Below are positions 1-6,096 of a DNA stretch of 8,675 nt, piece by piece. Below the pieces are notes generated by a model that saw only the letters and a program-made list of their open reading frames with translations, did not search any database and was not told where the DNA came from. The position numbers and the translations under genes are program-made. The stretch is from NCBI GenBank assembly GCA_028866335.1, contig JAGWIL010000060.1, forward strand, positions 1 to 8,675, given 5' to 3'. This DNA is from Rhodospirillales bacterium (GTDB lineage: Bacteria; Pseudomonadota; Alphaproteobacteria; Acetobacterales; Acetobacteraceae). Each line of letters opens with the position of its first letter. Position 1 is the first letter of the stretch.

Positions 1-726
1 GGCGCAAAGCGTGACCAGCGTTTTGGAAATCCGCGCCGCCTCCGCGTGCTCAATCAACGCATCGCGCCGTTTGGAGGGCTTCATGGCGGGTGCGGCTTCC
101 AGCACCGCCTCCAGCGTGCCGTATTCACCAATGAGTGCTGCCGCGCCTTTCGGGCCGATGCCCGGCACGCCCGGCACGTTATCGACGGAGTCGCCAATCA
201 GCGCCTGCACCTCGATCACCTTATCCGGCGCCACACCAAATTTCGCTTCCACCTCGGCCGGGCCAATGGGCGTGTTCTTCATCGGGTCCAGCATCGTCAC
301 GCCGTCCCGCAAAAGCTGCATCAGGTCTTTATCGGACGAGACAATAACAACCTCGCCCCCTTCCTCACGCGCCTGGCGGGCGTAGGCGGCGATGAGATCA
401 TCCGCCTCCCAATCCTCAAGCTCGATGGAGGGCACGCCGAACGCCTTCGTCGCCTCGCGGATAAGCCCGAATTGCGGCACCAGCTCCGGCGGCGGCTCCG
501 GCCGGTGAGCCTTATACTGGTCGTAGAGCCGGTTGCGGAACGTGTGGCGCCCGGCATCGAAAATCACCGCCAGATGCGTGCCGGTATGGTCCTTCAGCAA
601 CCTGGCCAGCATGTTGCAGAAGCCGAACACGGCGTTCACATGCACGCCATCGGCCCGCTGCATGTCCGGTATGGCGTGGAAGGCCCGGAAGATGAACCCC
701 GAGCCGTCGACCAGTACGAGCCTCAA
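1..726 (-). CDS. polA: DNA polymerase I, N-terminal 5'-3' nuclease domain (partial, 3' end beyond window)
   Basis: DNA polymerase I removes RNA primers and fills gaps in lagging-strand synthesis and excision repair. The visible 242 residues are its 5'-3' exonuclease/flap-endonuclease domain; the frame is still open at base 1, so the polymerase part lies outside. The protein opens LVLVDGSGFIFRAFHA with the metal-binding Asp7. Further family landmarks are FDAGRHTFRNRLY (about 56-68), the acidic cluster EADD (107-110), SSDKDLMQLL (130-139) with Asp132 and Asp134, and GDSVDNVPGVPGIGPKG (178-194), which holds Asp179, Asp182 and the start of the helix-hairpin-helix. The metal-binding carboxylates of the 5' nuclease all seem present. 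The start is TTG at 724-726: an in-frame TGA lies five codons upstream (739-741) and no ATG fits the family N-terminus. The TTG overlaps the stop codon of the zinc-finger gene, and AAGG lies 9 nt upstream. Identity is very secure; the TTG start is an inference. Confidence 0.96.
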   Translation of the reverse strand, partial: MRLVLVDGSGFIFRAFHAIPDMQRADGVHVNAVFGFCNMLARLLKDHTGTHLAVIFDAGRHTFRNRLYDQYKAHRPEPPPELVPQFGLIREATKAFGVPSIELEDWEADDLIAAYARQAREEGGEVVIVSSDKDLMQLLRDGVTMLDPMKNTPIGPAEVEAKFGVAPDKVIEVQALIGDSVDNVPGVPGIGPKGAAALIGEYGTLEAVLEAAPAMKPSKRRDALIEHAEAARISKTLVTLCA

Positions 727-917
727 TGGCTCTCGCCTTCAGCCTCGCCATCCAGGATGAAAATGCGCGAGCAATAGGGGCAGGCGATTTGCTCACCGGG
801 AATACGCAGGTAAACCTTGGGGTGGCCGAGCGGCTCCGCCCCGCCGTCGCAGGAGACAGAACGGGTTTTCACATGAATAATCTCGGAATGGTTGATCGAA
901 TCCGTCTGTACGCCCAT
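723..917 (-). CDS. CHCC zinc-finger protein (zf-CHCC, NDUFS6-like)
   Basis: A 64-residue protein with the spacing C-x8-H-x13-C-x2-C: Cys23, His32, Cys46 and Cys49. It includes the typical segments VSCDGG, LGHPKVYL and ACPYCSRIFIL. This is the zf-CHCC family, to which the mitochondrial complex I subunit NDUFS6 (13 kDa) belongs. Alphaproteobacterial members are thought to be accessory to NADH:ubiquinone oxidoreductase, but nothing in this sequence proves that role. No signal peptide or membrane segment is visible. The C-terminus is short and acidic (LDGEAEGESH). The ATG at 915-917 is preceded by GGAG 9 nt upstream (927-930) and by a second GGAG only 2 nt upstream. The gene heads a two-gene unit with polA: its TGA (723-725) shares two bases with the TTG start of polA (724-726). 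On the other side it is divergent from the lipoprotein hydrolase, 24 bp away. Confidence 0.9.
   Translation of the reverse strand: MGVQTDSINHSEIIHVKTRSVSCDGGAEPLGHPKVYLRIPGEQIACPYCSRIFILDGEAEGESH
736..739 (-). promoter_or_regulatory. Putative Shine-Dalgarno site of polA
   Basis: The minus strand reads AAGG here, 9 nt before the TTG at 726. It lies inside the last codons of the zinc-finger gene, so polA translation is probably coupled to that gene. The match to the anti-SD sequence is short, so this supports the start choice only modestly. Confidence 0.4.
853..881 (+). promoter_or_regulatory. Possible sigma-70-type promoter for the hydrolase gene
   Basis: The plus strand shows GAGACA (853-858, 4 of 6 matches to TTGACA), a 17-bp spacer, and AATAAT (876-881, 5 of 6 matches to TATAAT). 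Transcription would start near 888, giving a leader of roughly 50 nt to the ATG at 942. The element lies within the oppositely oriented zinc-finger gene, as it must if the hydrolase has its own promoter, because the intergenic gap is only 24 bp. Weak matches of this kind are common by chance. Confidence 0.3.
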
Positions 918-931
918 CGCTCCGCGCTCCG
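918..931. repeat. Tandem 7-bp repeat CGCTCCG x2 in the divergent gap
   Basis: Two perfect copies of CGCTCCG (918-924 and 925-931) fill more than half of the 24-bp gap between the divergent start codons. On the minus strand each copy carries GGAG. The distal one (9 nt from the ATG at 917) is well placed as Shine-Dalgarno site for the zinc-finger gene; the proximal one (2 nt) is too close. It may be a slippage duplication or chance. Confidence 0.6.
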
Positions 932-941
932 CTGTAAACTA

Positions 942-1940
942 ATGTCCGCCCCTCTCTTAGCTTCATTCCGCGCCATACCCAAGCTGGCGCTGGCTTTGGC
1001 GCTTGCGGGCTGTGCGGCCATTCCGTTCGGGGTGCCCAAGGCCACGCCAGCACACCCGATCATCACCTCGGGCTATTTCAATCTGCCGGATGGTGCCAGC
1101 CAGCCTTACCGGCTTTACCCCGCGGACGGCAAAATTAGAGCCGTTGTGCTGGCGCTGCATGGCTATACCGACAGCCGGGATGGCTGGGAGATTTTGGCCC
1201 GTTACCTTAACCCGCATGGCATCGAGATTTACGCGCCGGACCTCTCCTCCTTCGGCGCCAGCAAAAACCGGGGTTATTGGCCGGGTACGAATGTGCTGGT
1301 GGATGAAGCGCGGGACGAAACCATCATCCTGCGCGCCCGCTACCCTAACACGCCGCTTTATATCATGGGCGAGAGCATGGGCGGGGCTATTGGCCTGCTG
1401 CTCGGCACTTCGCCCAACCCGCCTCCGGTTGATGGCTACGTGCTCTCTGCCCCTGCGGTGTGGGGTGGTGCCGCCATGAGCCCGCTGTTTAAAGAGACGC
1501 TGCGGGTGGCGAATTTCTTCGCCCCCGGCAAAAGGCTCACCGGGCAATCAGAACACATCAAAGCATCAGACAATCTCGCGGCGCTGATCGCCTTTGGGGA
1601 AGACCCGCTTACCATCCATGCGCCAAGGCTGGATAATGTGGAGGGGTTGGTGACATTGATGGGTCAGGCCCAGGAGGCCTGTTCGCGCTTCAACCAGAAG
1701 GCGCTGATACTATATGGCGGTGAAGACCAGCTTGTGCCGAAGGAGGCAATGCGCGCCTGCTGGCAGGAAATTCCGGCACAAGCCCCGGTTACGCTGGCTT
1801 TCTACCCGCCAGACTACCACCTGATACCGCGTGATTTGGAACGCGCTGTGCCCAGTGCTGATATAGAGGCATTTCTAAACCAACGCGCCCTGCCCTCCAG
1901 CGCGCCAAGCTTGGCCACAGTCTTTCTGGCGACGAATTAG
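942..1940 (+). CDS. Lipoprotein alpha/beta hydrolase, lysophospholipase / monoacylglycerol lipase-like
   Basis: A 332-residue serine hydrolase of the alpha/beta fold, closest in pattern to the Hydrolase_4 / lysophospholipase (PldB, monoacylglycerol lipase) group. It probably cleaves acyl esters of glycerol lipids; the substrate is unknown. Visible elements are the oxyanion-hole strand ALHGYTDSRDGW (71-82), the nucleophile elbow GESMGG with Ser145, the acid in YGGEDQLVP (Asp262) and the catalytic His293 in DYHLIPRD. The N-terminus is a bacterial lipoprotein signal: Arg10 and Lys14, a hydrophobic run LALALALAG, and the lipobox LAGC with Cys24. The mature enzyme is therefore expected to be lipid-anchored on the periplasmic side. 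ATG 942 was chosen because it gives a normal-length signal. An in-frame ATG at 888 would add 18 residues and overlap the zinc-finger gene. No clear Shine-Dalgarno site precedes 942. It is the only plus-strand gene here, and its stop overlaps the convergent thioesterase stop. Confidence 0.88.
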   Translation: MSAPLLASFRAIPKLALALALAGCAAIPFGVPKATPAHPIITSGYFNLPDGASQPYRLYPADGKIRAVVLALHGYTDSRDGWEILARYLNPHGIEIYAPDLSSFGASKNRGYWPGTNVLVDEARDETIILRARYPNTPLYIMGESMGGAIGLLLGTSPNPPPVDGYVLSAPAVWGGAAMSPLFKETLRVANFFAPGKRLTGQSEHIKASDNLAALIAFGEDPLTIHAPRLDNVEGLVTLMGQAQEACSRFNQKALILYGGEDQLVPKEAMRACWQEIPAQAPVTLAFYPPDYHLIPRDLERAVPSADIEAFLNQRALPSSAPSLATVFLATN

Positions 1941-2320
1941 CCCGGCAATGGCCTGGAACGCCCCTCCGAATCGATGGCGACAAACTTGAAAACCGCTTTC
2001 GTTACCCGCTCGTCGTTCTCGCCGGCGCGTTCCCGCCGCCAGGCCTCAACGGAGATATTCATCGAGGACCGGCCGGTGGAGAGCAACTGGCAATACACCG
2101 TCACCTCATCGCCCACTTTCACCGGGCGCAAAAAGCTCATCGCCTCCACCGCCACGGTTGCGCAGCGCCCACGCGCCGCGCGCTGGGCGAGGTTACCGGC
2201 CGCGAGGTCCATCTGGCTCATCAGCCAGCCGCCAAAAATATCGCCACTGGCATTGGCATCCGCCGGCATGGCGATGGTACGAATCATCGGCATAATGTCC
2301 GGCGGAAGCTCGGGAGGCAT
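1937..2320 (-). CDS. Acyl-CoA thioesterase, YciA-type hotdog fold
   Basis: A 127-residue single-domain hotdog protein that hydrolyses acyl-CoA to free acid and CoA in the cytoplasm. The diagnostic YciA block is ANASGDIFGGWLMSQMD (22-38), with Asp27 of GDIFGGW at the position of the conserved active-site acid. The preceding IRTIAMPAD and the following SFLRPVKVGDEVTVYCQL also match the family. Length is typical of YciA. Known members act on a broad range of short to medium acyl-CoAs and assemble as hexamers; the substrate here cannot be read from sequence. The ATG at 2318-2320 shares one base with the TAA of trxA (2320-2322), so the two are probably translationally coupled. AAGAG sits 6 nt upstream (2327-2331). 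An internal Met10 is a possible alternative start. The stop (TAA, 1937-1939) overlaps the stop of the convergent hydrolase gene, and no terminator hairpin is visible. Confidence 0.92.
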   Translation of the reverse strand: MPPELPPDIMPMIRTIAMPADANASGDIFGGWLMSQMDLAAGNLAQRAARGRCATVAVEAMSFLRPVKVGDEVTVYCQLLSTGRSSMNISVEAWRRERAGENDERVTKAVFKFVAIDSEGRSRPLPG

Positions 2321-2637
2321 TACAGGCTCTTTTCGATCCAGGCCTTCAGAACCGATTTAGGCGCCGCACCAACCTGCTGGGCGGCAACCTTGCCGTCCTT
2401 GAAGATCAACAGCGTGGGGATGCCGCGCACGCCATATTGCGTGGGGGACATCGGGTTTTCGTCGATATTCACCTTCACTACATCCAGCTTGCCCTCATAT
2501 TCCTCTGCCAGCGCCTCCAGCGAGGGGGCAATGGTCCGGCACGGGCCGCACCATTCAGCCCAGAAATCCACCAGAACGGGTTTGCCGGAATTCAGCACAT
2601 CCGTGGCGAAGCTGTCGTCAGTTACTGCTTTTGTCAT
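2320..2637 (-). CDS. trxA: Thioredoxin 1
   Basis: A 105-residue classical thioredoxin, the cytoplasmic dithiol reductant that is recharged by thioredoxin reductase and serves ribonucleotide reductase and other enzymes. The active site is WCGPC with Cys30 and Cys33. The buried Asp24 precedes it in VLVDFWAEWC, and the cis-proline Pro74 lies in RGIPTLLIF. Length and the single-domain layout match TrxA rather than a longer thioredoxin-like protein. There is no signal peptide, so it is cytoplasmic. It follows addA by 54 bp and overlaps the thioesterase start by one base. A trxA gene just downstream of addA is a familiar arrangement in alphaproteobacteria, which supports the housekeeping assignment. 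A weak GGGTG lies just ahead of the ATG. Confidence 0.97.
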   Translation of the reverse strand: MTKAVTDDSFATDVLNSGKPVLVDFWAEWCGPCRTIAPSLEALAEEYEGKLDVVKVNIDENPMSPTQYGVRGIPTLLIFKDGKVAAQQVGAAPKSVLKAWIEKSL

Positions 2638-2691
2638 AATACACCCAGTGAAACAGAATTTTTCATAACATGGCGGTGAATGGCGGGGGGA
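2638..2691. other. addA-trxA intergenic gap
   Basis: This 54-bp gap is, with the 24-bp divergent gap at 918-941, one of only two non-coding gaps in the window. It is AT-richer on the trxA side. It holds a weak stem of 5 bp with a 7-nt loop (TGAAA at 2649-2653, TTTCA at 2661-2665) and two TGGCGG copies spaced 10 bp apart (2671 and 2681). I see no convincing -35/-10 pair and no terminator with a U-tract. trxA may be read through from addA, or have a promoter inside addA. Confidence 0.5.
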
Positions 2692-5600
2692 TCAAGCCAG
2701 CCCCATCGCGTCCAGCATCGCCTCCGGCACCGCCATGGCCTCTGCCCGCCCGGTCCATATCAGCACGCAGCGCACAATTTTGCCGGGGTGGATCTGCCGC
2801 AGCACCGCCCGGTAGGCGGCAAGCTGAAGGCGATATTTTTCCGGAATCCCGGAGATATCCAGCGGCGGGTTTCTATCCGTTTTATAATCCGCGACAATGA
2901 TTTCTTCCGCGCCGATAAAAACACGGTCCGCAATGCCGCCAATTTCCCGGCCCGAGACCACACCCGCAAGCGGTATCTCAGCGCCTGAACCTGGGCCAAA
3001 CAATGCTTCAAGAGCGGGCTCATGCAGAATTTTCAGCACCGAGGCGCAAATTTCCGCTGCCTCATGCGCCAGCTCCGGCTGGGTGTGCAGGTAAACCAAA
3101 GCCGCCTTTTGCCGCGCCGAATCGGGTAAATCAGGCAAATATTGCAACAGCGCATGAACGGCAACGCCACGCGCCATGGCCGCGGCGCGTTTGGCGGCCG
3201 GGGCTTGCGGCCCGGCCAGCGGGCTTATGGCCAGGGCAGTGCGGGAAGTCTCCTCCGTAATCCGGCTCGGCACAATGCGCTCTGGCCCTGGCTGTTCTTT
3301 CGGCGCGGGAGCGGCCTGCCAGTCCGGTGCGCGCCCGGCCCAAACCGGCAGCGCAGCGGTGCGGGCCTCGCGGGCCTGGGAAACACCGTCCGGCGCGGCG
3401 GTTTGGGGGCAGTCATAAACCATGTCGCCATCCTCATCTGCACGTGCAGGCAGGCGGGCGAAACCGGCTTTCACTGCCTCGTACCAGCACGCGCCGGGAA
3501 TGGCTTTGCGCCCCGCCGCACCGCAGATGAGAATTTCATCCTCCGCACGGGTGAGCGCCACATAGAGCAGCCGGTTATATTCTTCTAATTGCGCGTCACG
3601 CTGGGCATTCTGCACCTCCCCCAGCATTTTGGGGCGCAGCGCCGTGCGGGGGCAAAAAATGGGAATTTTGAAGTCCGCCTGCGGCACATCCATCCAGTAT
3701 AACGCCGTCTCCGCCTGCGGCAGGCTCACCGTATCGGGCAAAATCACGATGGGTGCCTGCAACCCCTTGGCGCCATGCACGGTCATAATCCGCACCTCAT
3801 CGCCGCCCGCCTCGGTTTCACGCTTAATGGCGGTGGCGGCATGGCGCAGCCCGTGCACAAAGTTTTGTAAACTTCCTGGCTCAGCCACAGAAAATTGCAA
3901 CGCCTCGGCCAAAAATTCATCCAGCGGCTCCGCGGCTTCCGGGCCAAAACGCGCCAGCAAACGGGCGCGGCCGCCCAGCACACCCAGCGCGTCCGAGAGC
4001 AAAGCGAACGGCGTATCAAAATCCGCCCTGGCGCGCAGGGTTTCGTAGAATGCCTTCGGTGCCTGCCATTCCAGGCGCTCATCCGCACGGGCATAAAGTG
4101 CCGCCACGAGCGAGCCTTGGCGGTTCATGGCCAGCTCCATCAGGCTTTCATCCGAAAGCCCACCCAAGGGCGAGACGAGAAATTGCGCGAAGGCCAGATC
4201 ATCCTCCGGCAACAGCAGCGCATCGCATAATGCCATCATGTCTGAGACCACAGGTTGTACGGCCAGCACCATGCGGTCCAGCCCCGCAACATCTATGCCG
4301 CGGGATTTCAGCTCAGAGGTGATGGCGCCTACAATCGCCCCGCGTGAGCGCACGAGAATAAGAAAATCTCCAGACCGGGCATTGCGATTTTTTGCGGGCA
4401 AGGGCTGGGTGAGGCGTTGCTGAATATAATCGCCCAGTTTGCGGGCGAGAATGGTAATCGAGGATTCCGCGGTCTGGTAATTATCCGGCAAATCCCATTC
4501 CGGTATCTCCTCAGCCTCGGCGGTTTGCGCCAACGGCCAGAGCGTGGCCCGGCCCGCCTGCCCCGCACGGCTGACACCATGTTGCAACGTGGCGGCGGCT
4601 TCAACCACACCGGTGCGGGCAAAGCCTTCGGCAAACACGGCGTCAGTGAGCTCCAACACCGGTGCGGTAGACCGGAAAGAGACGGAAAGCTTGCCATCCA
4701 GCCAGGCACGCCCGGCGAAGATTGCGGAGATTTTGAATTTCTCCCTGTAATGATCGAAACTCTTAAGATCCGCACCCTGGAAGGAGAAGATGGATTGCTT
4801 CGGATCCCCCACCGCGAAAATACTTCGCGCTTCTTCCCGCGCGCCCTGCCCCGCGAAAAATTCCGCCGCGATGGAAGTGGCAATTTTCCATTGCTCGGGG
4901 GCCGTGTCCTGCACTTCATCCAGCAGCAGATGCTCGATGCCGCCATCCAGTTTATAAAGCACCCAGGCCGCACCAGGGTCGATCAACAGTTGCGAGGTCT
5001 GGTCTATCAAATCGCCATAAGAAAGTTCTGAAGCAAGGGCCTTGGCATTCCGCTCAGCCTTGGCGACGGGGTTAAAAATTTCCAGCAGCGCCTGGTTGAT
5101 ATTGACGAGTTGGATGAGCTTCAACCGGTCCTGAAAGGCTAGGATGCGCTCTGCTTCTTTCTCGAATTCTGCCTTTATGGTGCCTTCCTCCGCGGCCAAT
5201 GGCTTGCCGCAAAACCCGCGTAAAGTGCGTGGCTCACCTTCGGCGGTCAGGCAGGTTTTGGCCCAAATCTCCCTGGCGGCAAGGCGGCCTTCCGGCGGCA
5301 AGGCAAGCCAATCCAACGCTGGAAAGGCCCATTTCTGCCCGCTGGCGTTTCCACGCTCTGCCACCAGCCGCAGATAACCCCGCAACGCCTCCTCACGCGG
5401 CGGGCTGACCATGGCGCGCAGCAACGCAGCCTCACCCTCTTCCTCCGTCCCCAGCGCGGCGCGCAGCATCGCTGCCAGGGTTTCTTTCGGTTGTTTCAGA
5501 AACTCCGGCGCCAAATCTTTCACAAGCTTGCCGCTCAACTCTGCAAACCGCGTCTCGTCAATTTCCGCCGCCAGCGTGCCCACAGCGCCTCGTGCCGCCG

Positions 5601-6096
5601 GGTTGGCCAGCACATCCTCCCGCGCTTCCCGCAGCCGTAACCCCGCCGCTTCGTCATCCGCCACGGTAAAATGCGGGGAAAGCCGCGCCTCCAACGGAAA
5701 GCGTCGCAGCAAGGACTGGCAAAAGGCGTGAATCGTTTCAATCCGCATTCCGCCAGGAAGGTCCAGCACATCCGCAAAAAGCTGGCGCGCACGGGAGAGC
5801 GTTTTCTCATCCGGAGTCACATTCAACGCGCGCAGCTTATCGGCCAACCCCTCGCGCGGCATCGCCACCCACTCACCCAGGCGCTTGTTCAGGCGAATCC
5901 GCATCTCCGCCGCCGCCGCCTTGGTGTAGGTAAGGCACAAAATTTTCTCAGGCGCTGTGCCCGCCAGCATCAAACGCAACAAACGGTCAGTCAGCAGCTT
6001 GGTCTTGCCGCTGCCGGCCGAAGCCGCAACGAAAGCCGACACCGCCGGATCAGACGCCTTTAATTGTTCGCGGTTGGCGTCATCAATCGCTGACAT
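2692..6096 (-). CDS. addA: Double-strand break repair helicase-nuclease subunit AddA
   Basis: AddA is the motor and one nuclease of the AddAB complex, which unwinds and trims double-strand ends to make 3' tails for RecA. The 1134-residue protein carries the full UvrD/RecB-type SF1 helicase set: Walker A ASAGSGKT (25-32, Lys31), Ia TYTKAAAAEM (56-65), TIHAFC (121-126), Walker B LLDEVQDT (391-398), III VGDPKQSIFSFQGAD (429-443), IV SVSFRS (471-476), V IMTVHGAKGL (770-779) and VI LLYVALTRAEDE (843-854). An Ala/Pro-rich linker (about 900-970) leads to a RecB-family nuclease with His981, Asp1057 (GIADR), Asp1070 and Lys1072 (ADYKTD) and QLAAY (1091-1095). All key residues are present. The start at 6096 (MSAIDD) is chosen because GGAGG at 6103-6107 is 6 nt away; ATGs at 6102 and 6150 fit worse. 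It overlaps addB by 14 bp. Confidence 0.97.
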   Translation of the reverse strand: MSAIDDANREQLKASDPAVSAFVAASAGSGKTKLLTDRLLRLMLAGTAPEKILCLTYTKAAAAEMRIRLNKRLGEWVAMPREGLADKLRALNVTPDEKTLSRARQLFADVLDLPGGMRIETIHAFCQSLLRRFPLEARLSPHFTVADDEAAGLRLREAREDVLANPAARGAVGTLAAEIDETRFAELSGKLVKDLAPEFLKQPKETLAAMLRAALGTEEEGEAALLRAMVSPPREEALRGYLRLVAERGNASGQKWAFPALDWLALPPEGRLAAREIWAKTCLTAEGEPRTLRGFCGKPLAAEEGTIKAEFEKEAERILAFQDRLKLIQLVNINQALLEIFNPVAKAERNAKALASELSYGDLIDQTSQLLIDPGAAWVLYKLDGGIEHLLLDEVQDTAPEQWKIATSIAAEFFAGQGAREEARSIFAVGDPKQSIFSFQGADLKSFDHYREKFKISAIFAGRAWLDGKLSVSFRSTAPVLELTDAVFAEGFARTGVVEAAATLQHGVSRAGQAGRATLWPLAQTAEAEEIPEWDLPDNYQTAESSITILARKLGDYIQQRLTQPLPAKNRNARSGDFLILVRSRGAIVGAITSELKSRGIDVAGLDRMVLAVQPVVSDMMALCDALLLPEDDLAFAQFLVSPLGGLSDESLMELAMNRQGSLVAALYARADERLEWQAPKAFYETLRARADFDTPFALLSDALGVLGGRARLLARFGPEAAEPLDEFLAEALQFSVAEPGSLQNFVHGLRHAATAIKRETEAGGDEVRIMTVHGAKGLQAPIVILPDTVSLPQAETALYWMDVPQADFKIPIFCPRTALRPKMLGEVQNAQRDAQLEEYNRLLYVALTRAEDEILICGAAGRKAIPGACWYEAVKAGFARLPARADEDGDMVYDCPQTAAPDGVSQAREARTAALPVWAGRAPDWQAAPAPKEQPGPERIVPSRITEETSRTALAISPLAGPQAPAAKRAAAMARGVAVHALLQYLPDLPDSARQKAALVYLHTQPELAHEAAEICASVLKILHEPALEALFGPGSGAEIPLAGVVSGREIGGIADRVFIGAEEIIVADYKTDRNPPLDISGIPEKYRLQLAAYRAVLRQIHPGKIVRCVLIWTGRAEAMAVPEAMLDAMGLA

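Noticed and set aside
46..777. Long plus-strand open frame (243 codons) opposite polA
   Set aside because: It is the antisense shadow of a well-supported polA frame in GC-rich DNA. Its translation is rich in His/Arg and has no recognisable motif.
726..941. Upstream extension of the hydrolase frame to base 726
   Set aside because: The frame is open across the zinc-finger gene but would bury the lipoprotein signal peptide inside the protein. ATG 942 gives a standard lipoprotein signal with Cys24.
963..1547. Minus-strand open frame of 194 codons opposite the hydrolase
   Set aside because: It covers the hydrolase signal peptide and catalytic serine codons on the opposite strand. The translation is low-complexity, Arg-rich and family-less, so it is a shadow.
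1904..1915. 12-bp perfect palindrome GCCAAGCTTGGC near the convergent gene ends
   Set aside because: It has no loop and no following U-tract, so it is not a terminator. It lies in hydrolase codons, and a single 12-bp palindrome is plausible by chance.
2649..2665. Small stem-loop TGAAA/TTTCA upstream of trxA
   Set aside because: Only 5 mostly A-T pairs with a 7-nt loop; too weak to call a terminator or regulatory hairpin.
4417..5031. Plus-strand open frame of 204 codons opposite addA
   Set aside because: Antisense to conserved AddA helicase motifs II-IV. No independent start signal or domain is seen.
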